DNA of 64,000 nucleotides, taken from an uncultured Rhizobium sp. (GTDB lineage: Bacteria; Pseudomonadota; Alphaproteobacteria; Rhizobiales; Rhizobiaceae). The DNA lies in contig CAMFHE010000001.1 in the NCBI GenBank assembly GCA_945952045.1, positions 262,041 to 326,040 of the forward strand, in the 5' to 3' direction. How positions within the stretch are numbered: position 1 is the stretch's first letter; every line of letters starts with the position of its first letter. Made by a program: the position numbers and the translations under genes. Below are positions 24,689-33,239 of this stretch, one piece after another. Under the pieces are notes generated by a model that made no database searches, was not told the origin of the DNA, and saw only the letters and a list, made by a program, of their open reading frames with translations.

Positions 24689-25542
24689 TCGTCCCTCCGC
24701 ATCTGGTCCTTGATGTCGAGCGCCGTGATCAATGCATCGCCGAACAGGTTGATGGAGACGACGGTAATGGCGACCGCCAATCCCGGAAAGATGATGATCC
24801 AGGGCGCCTTGAACAGAAGCGCCGAGCCTGACGACATCATCGAGCCCCAGCTTGGCAGTGGTGGCTGCGCGCCAAGGCCGAAGAAACCGAGCGTGGCCTC
24901 GAGGATGATCGCATCGCCCGTTGCCAGCATGGCGCTGACCAGAACCGGCGCCAGCGCGTTCGGCAGAAGATGCCGGAAAAGGATGTGGCTGTGTCCAGCG
25001 CCGATGCTCTGGGCCGCCTCGATGAAGGTTTCGCCCTTCAGCGTCATGATCTGCGCCCGCGTCAGCCGCGCGAATTGCGCCAGATAGGCGACGGCGATGG
25101 CCGCCATCGTGCCGCTGATGCCGGGGCCGATGATGGCGACGAGGATGAGCGCGATCAAAATTTCCGGAAAGGACCAGGTGAGATCGACGACCGTGGTCAC
25201 CATCCGGTCGAAGGTGCCGCCGAAATAGCCGGCCGCTGCCCCCAGCGTCATGCCGCAGGCAACGGAGATGAGAATGGAAATGCTGCTGACCGATAGCGAC
25301 GTGCGCGCGCCGTGGATGAGGCGGGTCAGCAGATCGCGGCCGAATTCATCGGTACCGAGAAGATGCGCGGCCGATGGCGCCTGGAAGGCGTCTTTCAGGA
25401 CCTGCGCATCATAGGCATAAGGCGTCAGCAGCGGCGCAAAGATTGCTGCCAGTATCACGGCGGCCAGCCAGATGCCGGACAGCATGCCGCCCGGTCGCGT
25501 GAAGACAGTGCGAAGAACTTTGCGGTGTCGCGGAGAGATCAT
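24685..25542 (-). CDS. Peptide ABC transporter permease, DppC type
   Basis: 285-residue permease with an N-terminal cytoplasmic stretch, a first membrane segment (GIWLAAVILAAIFAPLL), the conserved HLLGTDEFGRDLLTRLIHGARTSL motif of DppC, then four to five further segments. The EAA loop reads EAAQSIGAGHSHILFRHLLPNALAPVL. It overlaps the DppB gene by 4 bp. Confidence 0.93.
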   Translation of the reverse strand: MISPRHRKVLRTVFTRPGGMLSGIWLAAVILAAIFAPLLTPYAYDAQVLKDAFQAPSAAHLLGTDEFGRDLLTRLIHGARTSLSVSSISILISVACGMTLGAAAGYFGGTFDRMVTTVVDLTWSFPEILIALILVAIIGPGISGTMAAIAVAYLAQFARLTRAQIMTLKGETFIEAAQSIGAGHSHILFRHLLPNALAPVLVSAMLATGDAIILEATLGFFGLGAQPPLPSWGSMMSSGSALLFKAPWIIIFPGLAVAITVVSINLFGDALITALDIKDQMRRDE

Positions 25543-26465
25543 GCCAATGCTCCCCGGACACGCGGATCCATCGCCGCTTGAAGCAGGTCACCGAGAAGCG
25601 TTCCGATCATCACCGCCATGGCCAGCAGCAAAAGACTTGCCTGCACGACCGGATAATCATGCTGGCTCAGGGCCTTGATCAGCAATGTGCCAAGGCCGGG
25701 CCGCGCAAAGACGACTTCGACCGTCACCGCGCCGCCGAGGATCCAGCCGATCCGCAAGGCAAGGATCGTGACCACCGGGATGAGGGCATGCCGTAGCACG
25801 TGGCGGAGTTGGATGCGCAGCGGCGACAGGCCCTTGGCATGCAGAAGCATGACGAAGTCCCGGCTTGCGATATCGATCATCGCTACGCGGGTGATGCGTG
25901 CGACGAGCGCCGTGCCGCCAAGGCCGATGGTGAGCACGGGAAGAACGAGCGACGACCAGGTGCGAGCGCCGGAAACGGGAAACCAGCCGAGCCCGACCGA
26001 AAAGGCGAGGATCAGCAGGAGGCCGAGCCAGAAGCTCGGTAGTGTCGAGCCGAGCAACACGCCGCCCATGATCACACGGTCGAGAAGGCGGTTGCGATAA
26101 AGCGATGCGACCACGCCCAGCGCAACGCCGACGATGGTTGAAAAGGCAAGCGCCAGTCCGCCGAGCAGCAGCGAATGCGGCAAGGCCTGGCCGATGAGAT
26201 CGATGACCGGCCGCCTTGCAACGATCGCCGTTCCGAGATCGCCGGTCATGAGCTTGCCGAGCCAGATCGCGTATTGCACCGGCAACGGCCGATCCAGGCC
26301 GTAGCGCGCCATCATCTCGGCACGCTGCTCCGGCGGCGCGCCGACCTTCAGAAGGTTGTCGATCGGATCGCCGGGGAGCAGATGCAGGATGAGAAAAATG
26401 ACAACGGAAACCGCGAGGAACACGGGCACGAGCAGAAGAATTCGCCTGATGGCATAAGTAAGCAT
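25539..26465 (-). CDS. Peptide ABC transporter permease, DppB type
   Basis: 308-residue permease beginning MLTYAIRRILLLVPVFLAVS, the standard DppB N-terminus, followed by HLLPGDPIDNLL and ERYGLDRPLPVQY-like sequence and a C-terminal BPD_transp_1 domain with about six transmembrane segments. A gap of 28 bp separates it from the upstream binding-protein gene, and GGAAC-type sequence precedes the ATG. Confidence 0.93.
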   Translation of the reverse strand: MLTYAIRRILLLVPVFLAVSVVIFLILHLLPGDPIDNLLKVGAPPEQRAEMMARYGLDRPLPVQYAIWLGKLMTGDLGTAIVARRPVIDLIGQALPHSLLLGGLALAFSTIVGVALGVVASLYRNRLLDRVIMGGVLLGSTLPSFWLGLLLILAFSVGLGWFPVSGARTWSSLVLPVLTIGLGGTALVARITRVAMIDIASRDFVMLLHAKGLSPLRIQLRHVLRHALIPVVTILALRIGWILGGAVTVEVVFARPGLGTLLIKALSQHDYPVVQASLLLLAMAVMIGTLLGDLLQAAMDPRVRGALA

Positions 26466-26493
26466 GTCCGGTTCCTCGGATCGATCTCCGCCC

Positions 26494-28077
26494 TTACTCC
26501 TTCACTTCCATATCCATGATGACCGTGGCTCCGACCGAGGGAGCGTGAATTTCCGCCGGCAGGACAAGGCGATCCTTGTTGTAGCTGACCGAGGCGACCG
26601 GCTGGTAGATCGGCGCCATCGGGAACTGCGACAGGACGTATTCATGATAGGCTTTGAAGTTCTTGACCCGCTCTTCCATGTTCTTGGAGCCGGACAAAGC
26701 GGCCGTGCGCAGCGTTTCGGCCTTCGGGTCGTTGAACATCGAGATGTTCGGATAGCCAAGTCGATCGCCGCCGAAGAACCAGTCGATGATATCGGCATTG
26801 TCCCAGTCATAGGAGCGGACGGCGAGTTGTTGCGTGCCGCTCTTGTACTGGTCACGGATGGCCGAGCTGTCGAAAGTGGTGATGTCGCTGTCGATGCCGA
26901 CGGCCTTCAGTTCGGCTTGGACGACTTCCGTCAGGCGACGGAAGCTCGTGTCGCTCTGGGTCCAAAGCGAGACCTTGAGCGGCTTTCCATCCTTGGCGCG
27001 AACGCCATCGGCGCCCTTTTTCCAGCCGGCTTCGTCCAGCAGCGCATTCGAGCGGTCCGGATCGTAGGCAATCTTGTATTTCGCATCGACGTGGGATTCC
27101 GGCAGCGCGGAGATCAGGAATGTATTGGCGACTTCGCCGACGCCGCCATAGACGGACTCGAGGATTTCTTTCTGGTTGATCGCCTTGGCCGCCGCTTCGC
27201 GCACACGAATGTCGGTGAAGGGCTCCTTGGTCACGTTGATCGGCATATAAGCGACATCCGTGCCCGGTAGGGTGACGACAGCAAGATTTTCCTGCGCCTT
27301 CACTTCGCCGAGGAAGTCGGTGGGAACGCCGAGAAGCATGTCGACGCCGCCCGATTTCAGTTCGAGGAAGGCGGTGGAATCTTCCGCGATTTCGCGCAGC
27401 GTCAATTTGGCGATCTTGGCCGGGCCCCGGTTTTTCGCCAGGGGCGAAGCCCAGGCATAATCCTCGTTGCGCACCAGAACGGTTTCCTGGCCGACGGTGA
27501 AGCTTTCAAGCTTGAACGGGCCGGTGCCATAGACTTCGGTGACGCCGTAATTATCGCCAAGCGCGGCGAACGATTTTGGCTCGATGACGCTGAGATAGCT
27601 GGAGGAGAAATTGTAGAGCAGGTTTGGCTCGGGATGTGACATGACGAACTTGACCGTCAGATCATCGACGACCTCGACCTTATCGATTGCCTTGGTCATA
27701 TAGGCGTTTTCGCTGGCCTTGAAGAGATCGAGCCATTTGACGATCGTTTCGGCGTTGAAGGGCTCGCCATTGTGAAACTTGACGCCCTTCTTGAGATGGA
27801 AGGTCCAGGACATGCCGTCAGGCGCTTCTTCCCAGCTTTCGGCGAGCCAGGGATGGAAGGAGAGATCGGCATCCTGCGATACGAGGCGATCGAAGATCAG
27901 CGTCGTGCCGATATTGAGGTTGGAGGCCTTGATCGGATTGTAGGTCGGCGCACCGACTTCATTGGTTGCAATGACGAAAGTGGCTTCCTGCGCCTGTGCC
28001 ATGCCCTGGCCAGCCAGAAGGGCGGCAAGGCTGATGCCGGCGGCGGCGAGGGTTCTGCGAAGTCCTAGGCTGTTCAT
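26494..28077 (-). CDS. Peptide ABC transporter substrate-binding protein (SBP_bac_5)
   Basis: 527-residue family-5 extracellular binding protein. Signal peptide about residues 1-29 (LAAAGISLAALLAGQGMAQAQ). Mature features: NPIKASNLNIGTTLIFDRLV, WHFHLKKGVKFHNGEPF-like stretch, and YGTGPFKLESF. It binds dipeptides, oligopeptides or related amides in the periplasm. It is the first transport gene, 54 bp after the RpiR gene on the same strand. The adjacent racemase/epimerase and peptidase suggest a ligand with D-amino acids or acyl-amino acids. Confidence 0.93.
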   Translation of the reverse strand: MNSLGLRRTLAAAGISLAALLAGQGMAQAQEATFVIATNEVGAPTYNPIKASNLNIGTTLIFDRLVSQDADLSFHPWLAESWEEAPDGMSWTFHLKKGVKFHNGEPFNAETIVKWLDLFKASENAYMTKAIDKVEVVDDLTVKFVMSHPEPNLLYNFSSSYLSVIEPKSFAALGDNYGVTEVYGTGPFKLESFTVGQETVLVRNEDYAWASPLAKNRGPAKIAKLTLREIAEDSTAFLELKSGGVDMLLGVPTDFLGEVKAQENLAVVTLPGTDVAYMPINVTKEPFTDIRVREAAAKAINQKEILESVYGGVGEVANTFLISALPESHVDAKYKIAYDPDRSNALLDEAGWKKGADGVRAKDGKPLKVSLWTQSDTSFRRLTEVVQAELKAVGIDSDITTFDSSAIRDQYKSGTQQLAVRSYDWDNADIIDWFFGGDRLGYPNISMFNDPKAETLRTAALSGSKNMEERVKNFKAYHEYVLSQFPMAPIYQPVASVSYNKDRLVLPAEIHAPSVGATVIMDMEVKE

Positions 28078-28131
28078 GTCGTTCCTCCCGGTGGTTCTCT
28101 GGTTCTTGGATAAGGTTTGGGTTCGGCCGCG

Positions 28132-29058
28132 CTATTTCGGCTGGCGGCGGAATTGCCCGGTATGTCCGATGAAGTCGTCGTAATAGGCGGAGATTTTTGC
28201 CATGCGCGCCTCGACCTCGGCGCCCAACTCCTTGAAGACGCCGTTGACCAAAAGGCCGATCAGCGACGACATGGCCGATGTCGTGTCCCAGAAGTGATTG
28301 AGATCGGTCGGAACGGCGAAGATCTCGCTGACGGTCTCATGCGCCCAGTCGCAATAGGGGTCCGTGATCAGGGTCACGGGAATCCCCTCTTTATGCGCGG
28401 CTGCCGCGAGATTGCGCGTCAGGCGCGAATAGCGCCGGCCATCGATGAGCACGAGCGTGGTTTCCTTCGGCGGAGACAGGAGAATTTCCCCGAAGTGGCC
28501 GCCGGCGATATCGGCGAGGTGCACGCCATGGCGCAGATATTGAAGATTGTGCACAAGTTCGCTGGCATGGCCACGCTCGGTCTGGAAGCCGGCGACATAG
28601 ACATTCGGGCAGCGTGCGAGACGAAGCACGGCCTGTTCGAATTCGGCGGAGGCCGCGATCTCGTAGACGGCGACGAGCGCCGCCATTTCCTTCTCCAGCG
28701 CCCGGGCCAGTTCGTCGCGCCCGGCGCGGCTGCGACGATGAAAATCCTGCAGCCGGTCGCCGATCAGCCATGCCTTGTTGCCGAGATCGGCCTGAAGCAC
28801 GCTTTTGAAATCCTTGAGGCTGCGATAGCCGATGGACCGGCAGAAACGGCCGATGGAAGCTTCCGAGACGCCGACCTTGTCAGCAACCGTCGCCGCTGTT
28901 TCGAAGGGCAGGGATTGCAGGTTGCTGAGGAGATAGGCGGCAATCGCACGCTCGGTGGGCGTGCCGGCGGTCGCCGATTGCGACAGGCGCTGGCGCAGAT
29001 CGCCGGCAAGCCCTTCCGCATCGCCATCCTGCTGAACGTCACGCTCGTTGTCGGCCAT
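28132..29058 (-). CDS. MurR/RpiR-family transcriptional regulator
   Basis: 308 residues: an N-terminal HTH_6 domain (TPTERAIAAYLLSNLQSLPF, then VADKVGVSEASIGRFCRSIGY) and a C-terminal SIS domain (NVYVAGFQTERGHASELVHNL; TTLVLIDGRRYSRLTRNLAAAA) that would sense a phosphosugar-like or other ligand. It is divergent from the racemase gene and precedes the peptide transport genes on the same strand, so it likely controls both directions. Confidence 0.9.
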   Translation of the reverse strand: MADNERDVQQDGDAEGLAGDLRQRLSQSATAGTPTERAIAAYLLSNLQSLPFETAATVADKVGVSEASIGRFCRSIGYRSLKDFKSVLQADLGNKAWLIGDRLQDFHRRSRAGRDELARALEKEMAALVAVYEIAASAEFEQAVLRLARCPNVYVAGFQTERGHASELVHNLQYLRHGVHLADIAGGHFGEILLSPPKETTLVLIDGRRYSRLTRNLAAAAHKEGIPVTLITDPYCDWAHETVSEIFAVPTDLNHFWDTTSAMSSLIGLLVNGVFKELGAEVEARMAKISAYYDDFIGHTGQFRRQPK

Positions 29059-29068
29059 TTTGTCCTCC

Positions 29069-29119
29069 CTTGCAACAAAGACTGACAGAACTCTTTCATA
29101 TCGTCAATCTTGCAAGAAA
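29069..29119. promoter_or_regulatory. Direct repeats in the rpiR/racemase divergent promoter region
   Basis: CTTGCAACAAA (29069-29079) and CTTGCAAGAAA (29109-29119) match at 10 of 11 positions and are exactly 40 bp apart, about four helical turns. They lie between the divergent start codons and may be regulator contact sites. The evidence is only the repeat. Confidence 0.3.
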
Positions 29120-29175
29120 ACTAAAATCTGCATAGTTTGACGCCGACTGAGATTGTCCATGCGGGGAGGAAAGCC

Positions 29176-30318
29176 ATGTCAGGGTCGGCCATCAATGGCG
29201 CAGTGCGTGCGCCGTTAAAGATCGACGGCGCGGAGCTACGGCTCGTCCGCCTGCCGTTGGTGACGCCGTTTTCCATCGCAACCGGCACGATGACCGAAAA
29301 GCTGTTTCCACTTCTGACGCTGAAGGCCAACGGGCTGGAAGGCTATGCGGAGGGGGTGATGGACCCTTTGCCCGATTATCTCGATGAGACTGTGGCCGGC
29401 GCGACCGATCTGCTGCGCGGCGCATTGCTGCCTTCGGTGATCGGCAAGAGCTTTGAAAATCCGCATGAACTTGCGCGCTCGCTGGAGCCATGGCGCGGCA
29501 ACAGCATGGCGCGCGCCACGCTGGAAATGGCGTTCTGGGATATCTGGGCGAAATCGCTCGATCTGCCCCTGAAAACCGTGCTTGGCGGTCATGGCGATGC
29601 CGTCGATGTCGGCGTGTCCCTCGGTCTCGGCCCCATAGACGACACCCTACAGCGTGTCGCCGATCATCTTCAGCAGGGTTACAAGCGCATCAAGCTGAAG
29701 ATCAAACCCGGCCATGATCTGCGGCTGGTCGAGGCGGTTCGCGCCGCATTCCCGACGGCTCATCTGACGGTCGATGCCAACAGCGCTTACAGCTTGGCCG
29801 ATAGCGCACTACTCGCCCGTCTCGACGCATTCGATCTCGACTATATCGAGCAGCCTCTGGCCTGGAACGATCTGCACGACCATGCCGTGCTACAACAGCG
29901 CATCCGCACGCCGATCTGCCTCGACGAGAGCATTCGCAGCCCCGAGGATGCGCGCAAGGCGCTGCAAAGCGATGCGGCCCGGGTCATCAATATCAAGGTC
30001 GGGCGTTCGGGCGGACATCTGAACGCCATCCGCATCCATGATCTTTCGGCGGCCTTCTCGGTTCCCGTCTGGTGTGGCGGCATGCTGGAGAGCGGTATCG
30101 GGCGGGCGCACAACATCCATCTTTCGACGCTTTCGAATTTCTCCAAGCCCGGCGACACCTCGTCGTCCAGCCGCTATTTCCATCGCGACATTGTCGTTCA
30201 GAAACTCGAAACCGTGGATGGCCGGATGCCCGTGCCGGCCGGCCCCGGCATCGGCGTCGATCTCGACAGGGAGTTCCTGCAAAGCGTGACCATCTCGCAT
30301 GAAAGCTTTCGCGCATGA
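29176..30318 (+). CDS. Enolase-superfamily N-succinylamino acid racemase / o-succinylbenzoate synthase-like
   Basis: 380-residue muconate-lactonising subgroup enzyme. The start at 29176 is preferred over the first in-frame start at 29137 because GGGGAGGA precedes it. Catalytic set visible: K173-L-K175, metal ligands D200 (VDANSAY), E225 (IEQPL) and D250 (LDES), and second base K274 (INIKVGRSGG). Full family length. There are no menaquinone genes nearby, and the next gene is a GNAT acyltransferase, so N-acylamino acid racemisation is more likely than menaquinone synthesis. The two genes overlap by 4 bp. Confidence 0.88.
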   Translation: MSGSAINGAVRAPLKIDGAELRLVRLPLVTPFSIATGTMTEKLFPLLTLKANGLEGYAEGVMDPLPDYLDETVAGATDLLRGALLPSVIGKSFENPHELARSLEPWRGNSMARATLEMAFWDIWAKSLDLPLKTVLGGHGDAVDVGVSLGLGPIDDTLQRVADHLQQGYKRIKLKIKPGHDLRLVEAVRAAFPTAHLTVDANSAYSLADSALLARLDAFDLDYIEQPLAWNDLHDHAVLQQRIRTPICLDESIRSPEDARKALQSDAARVINIKVGRSGGHLNAIRIHDLSAAFSVPVWCGGMLESGIGRAHNIHLSTLSNFSKPGDTSSSSRYFHRDIVVQKLETVDGRMPVPAGPGIGVDLDREFLQSVTISHESFRA

Positions 30319-31031
30319 GCGATGTCGAATTTCGCGATCTCTCCGGCATGGCGGAATTCCGCGCGGCCGAGCGGCTTCAGACAGAGGTTTGGGGCGAGGG
30401 CGATCTGCCCGATCCCGCCGATCTGATGATGGTCATCCAGGCCGAAGGCGGCCTGACCGGCGGCGCATTCGTCGATGGACAACTGGTCGGCTATGTCTTC
30501 GGCTTTCCGACATCCATGTCGCATATCCAGCATTCCCATCGTCTGGCGGTCGCCCCCCGAATGCGCGGAAAAGGTCTTGGCGCGCGGTTGAAATGGTATC
30601 AACGCACATGGTGTCTCGAACGCGGGATCCGCCATGTGCGCTGGACCTTCGATCCCTTGCGCGCCCTCAATGCAAACTTGAACACCAGTTGCCTCGGCGC
30701 CCGGTCGCGCACCTATCATGAGGATTATTACGGCGCGATGGGCGGGATAAATGAAGGCCTGCCCTCCGATCGCCTTTTGGTCGACTGGTTTCTCGGCGAT
30801 CCCCGGGTCACGGAAATGTCGCTGCGCCGAAATACGGAGACGGATTTTGCCGCCAGCATCCGCATTCCGCTGCCCCTTTTCTATGACGACGCAACCCAAT
30901 TGGCCGCACGGCTTGCCTTGCGAAAAAGCCTGCGCGAAGCCTTCGCTGGTGGTTTCGAAGTGGTGGCCTTCGATCCTGTCGACGGCGATTATATTTTGCA
31001 GCCGGCAGATGGGGCGGGGGTATGCCGATAA
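30315..31031 (+). CDS. GNAT acyltransferase (COG3375-like), partner of the racemase
   Basis: 238 residues. The acyl-CoA-binding core is HRLAVAPRMRGKGLGARLKWYQRTW (residues about 75-98), followed by RWTFDPLRALNANLNTSCLGA. ATG at 30315 inside the racemase stop (ATGA). In Geobacillus a GNAT succinyl-CoA:amino acid N-succinyltransferase works with an N-succinylamino acid racemase to turn D- into L-amino acids; the same pair is coupled here. The identity of the acyl donor is inferred. Confidence 0.82.
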   Translation: MSDVEFRDLSGMAEFRAAERLQTEVWGEGDLPDPADLMMVIQAEGGLTGGAFVDGQLVGYVFGFPTSMSHIQHSHRLAVAPRMRGKGLGARLKWYQRTWCLERGIRHVRWTFDPLRALNANLNTSCLGARSRTYHEDYYGAMGGINEGLPSDRLLVDWFLGDPRVTEMSLRRNTETDFAASIRIPLPLFYDDATQLAARLALRKSLREAFAGGFEVVAFDPVDGDYILQPADGAGVCR

Positions 31032-31176
31032 GACAGACACCGGCCAAGGCTTGACCATGCCGCGTCCTTGATCGCCATTTCGGCGCACCGGCCTAGATCG
31101 AAAGCGCCAGCGATTGGCGCGGGGAGACGTCAAGGCGGGGCTTCGTTCGAGAGCGCAGGTAGGGCATTTTCCAGCA

Positions 31177-31197
31177 AGAAGCCGTATTCCGGCTTCT
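31177..31197 (-). terminator. Hairpin at the end of msrA, terminator candidate
   Basis: AGAAGCCG, five-base loop, CGGCTTCT form a perfect 8-bp stem that covers the msrA stop codon. The T-run on the minus side is weak (TTGCTGG), so efficiency is uncertain. Confidence 0.4.
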
Positions 31198-31909
31198 ATC
31201 CGCCTGTGCCAGCCTTTGCGACAAGCACCGGCGTTGGCCGGAAATTCCTGGAGAACAGCCGCTTGAGGTTCTCGATCTTCGGCATGTCGTTATAGACGAT
31301 GTAAGGATATGTTGGATTGTTGGTCAGGAAATCCTGATGATAGGTTTCCGCCGGATAGAAGGCCTTGCCGGGTTCGACCGTCGTCATGATCGGTGCGTCG
31401 TAGACATGGGCCTTGTTGAGTTGATCGATATAGGCTTCGACGATACGGGCCTGTTCCCCGTTGGTCGGGAACACCGTTGATCGATATTGCGTTCCCACAT
31501 CCGGACCCTGCTGGTTCAATTGGGTCGGATCGTGGGCAACGGAGAAGTAAATCTGCAATAGTTTGCCATAGGTGATCTTTTGCGGATCGAAGGTGATGCG
31601 GACGGATTCCGCATGGCCGGTATCGCCGTTTCCGACCATCTCGTAATGCGCGGTCGATTCGGTGCCGCCGGCATAGCCGGACACTGCATTGCTGACGCCC
31701 TCCACATGCTGGAAGACGCCTTGCACACCCCAGAAACAGCCTCCGGCAAAGACTGCCGTTTCCTTGTGCGTATCGCCTGCCGCTTCATCCACCGCCGGGG
31801 CGGGAACGGTCAGGCCTTCCTGCGCGGCAACGTTTGATGCGCCGAGCAATGCCATGCAGCCGCCGGCGAAAATTGTGGAAATGGCAAGACGTCTGGCTGT
31901 GCGTTTCAT
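31196..31909 (-). CDS. msrA: Exported peptide-methionine (S)-S-oxide reductase
   Basis: 237 residues from the ATG at 31909, which has GAGGAGA before it; the open frame upstream has no such site. Residues 1-29 form a secretion signal ending ASNVAAQ. The catalytic Cys58 lies in VFAGGCFWGVQ, and the family motif GYAGG and HAESV follow. It repairs oxidised methionine with S configuration, here in the periplasm. It follows msrB on the same strand with a 41-bp gap, so both stereoisomers are covered by one operon. Confidence 0.93.
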   Translation of the reverse strand: MKRTARRLAISTIFAGGCMALLGASNVAAQEGLTVPAPAVDEAAGDTHKETAVFAGGCFWGVQGVFQHVEGVSNAVSGYAGGTESTAHYEMVGNGDTGHAESVRITFDPQKITYGKLLQIYFSVAHDPTQLNQQGPDVGTQYRSTVFPTNGEQARIVEAYIDQLNKAHVYDAPIMTTVEPGKAFYPAETYHQDFLTNNPTYPYIVYNDMPKIENLKRLFSRNFRPTPVLVAKAGTGG

Positions 31910-31950
31910 GGCGGTCTCCTCGACCCTATGGAAGTTTGCGGCCTTCGCCG

Positions 31951-32451
31951 TCATGCGGCTTTCGGGGTGAAGCGCATGGCAAAGCCGTTCATGCAGTAGC
32001 GCAGGCCTGTCGGCTTCGGCCCGTCATCGAAGACATGGCCGAGATGGCCGCCACAGCGGCTGCAATGCACCTCGACCCTGACCATGCCATGCGAAGTGTC
32101 GCGCGTCGTCTCCACCGCCTTGTCCAGCGGCGCCCAGAAGCTCGGCCAGCCTGTTCCGCTTTCGAATTTCGTTTCGGAAGCAAAGAGCAGCTGATCGCAT
32201 CCAGCGCAGAAGAATATGCCTTTGCGATGTTCGTTCAGAAGCGCACTCGAGCCCGGGCGCTCGGTATCCTGCTCGCGTAATATGGCGAATTGTTCCTTGC
32301 TTAACCGCTTTCGCCATTCTTCTTCGGTGTGGGTAACGGCAAAAACATGTCCCGATGCCGCAAGCAGCGGACGTATGCCGCGCAGGAGAAAGGCGGTGGT
32401 GAGGGTTGCCGTTCCCGCGAAAATAAGCGCTCGTCTCGTCATTGCCGTCAT
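31951..32451 (-). CDS. msrB: Exported peptide-methionine (R)-S-oxide reductase
   Basis: 166 residues from 32451 (an alternative start at 32442 drops three residues); the much longer open frame upstream covers a promoter region and the divergent trmO gene. The N-terminus MTRRALIFAGTATLTTAFLL resembles a Tat signal or membrane anchor. Zinc ligands are C82/C85 and C130/C133; the resolving region GTGWPSFW is present and the catalytic Cys153 lies in RYCMNGFAM, where Met-Asn-Gly replaces the usual Ile/Val-Asn-Ser. Confidence 0.93.
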   Translation of the reverse strand: MTAMTRRALIFAGTATLTTAFLLRGIRPLLAASGHVFAVTHTEEEWRKRLSKEQFAILREQDTERPGSSALLNEHRKGIFFCAGCDQLLFASETKFESGTGWPSFWAPLDKAVETTRDTSHGMVRVEVHCSRCGGHLGHVFDDGPKPTGLRYCMNGFAMRFTPKAA

Positions 32452-32640
32452 GCTGCACCGTCCCGGATCGAAATCGACATGCGACGCTTGCGCGGTCACC
32501 CGTGGGCTTTCTTCGGCTGAGCCGCCGGTATACTCATGGAGATATATCGGCGATTGAGAGAACGACGGCAATCCATGTTTAGGTTCCGTTCGTTCAGAGT
32601 TTCGTGAACGGCTGACGGCCTTGATGCGAGGAGTAGGGAG

Positions 32641-33153
32641 ATGGTGCGCGAAAACGAAGTCCGGGAAAACGAGGTCATGGTGGAGGCGCCGCCGCCAGTC
32701 GATGCCGGACTGGTCTTCATCGGACGTATCGAAACGCCCTGGAACTCCCGGATGGAGACACCGCGCCAGGGGCGACACGACGGTCCTGTCTGCATCATCG
32801 AGGTTTTCGAGCCCTGGGTCGCAGCCTTGCAAGGGATCGAGCGATTTGAACGGCTTGAAATCCTCTATTGGCTGGATCGCTCGCGTCGCGACCTCGTGCT
32901 GCAAAGCCCTGCCTCGAATGGCAAAATCCACGGCACGTTCTCGCTGCGCTCGCCGGTTCGGCCGAACCCGATCGGCACCTCCATCGTCGTTCTGGAAAAA
33001 GTCGAGGGGGCCCGGCTTTACGTGAAAGGGCTCGATTGCCTTGATGGCACGCCGTTGATCGACATCAAGCCGGACCGTTGCCTCTTCACCCCCATCGCAC
33101 CACCCCAGAAGGGGGATTTCGAAACGTCCCACAACGTGCCGGCGAAGCGATAA
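32641..33153 (+). CDS. trmO: tRNA (N6-threonylcarbamoyladenosine-N6)-methyltransferase family (TsaA/TrmO)
   Basis: 170-residue TsaA/TrmO-like protein. The family motif RSPVRPNPIGTSIV lies near residues 102-115, and a beta-barrel pattern (FIGRIETPW ... LEILYWLDRSRRD ... DIKPDRC) precedes and follows it. TrmO methylates t6A37 of tRNA with S-adenosylmethionine. The protein is shorter than E. coli TrmO and lacks its C-terminal domain, as is common in alphaproteobacteria. It is divergent from msrBA. Confidence 0.88.
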   Translation: MVRENEVRENEVMVEAPPPVDAGLVFIGRIETPWNSRMETPRQGRHDGPVCIIEVFEPWVAALQGIERFERLEILYWLDRSRRDLVLQSPASNGKIHGTFSLRSPVRPNPIGTSIVVLEKVEGARLYVKGLDCLDGTPLIDIKPDRCLFTPIAPPQKGDFETSHNVPAKR

Positions 33154-33239
33154 GACGAGTATGCTTGCCGCCGCCACGCATGGGGCAAGGCAAACTTATG
33201 CCTATTGTTCGTCGCGTTTTCGTCTACTATGGTGGTACG

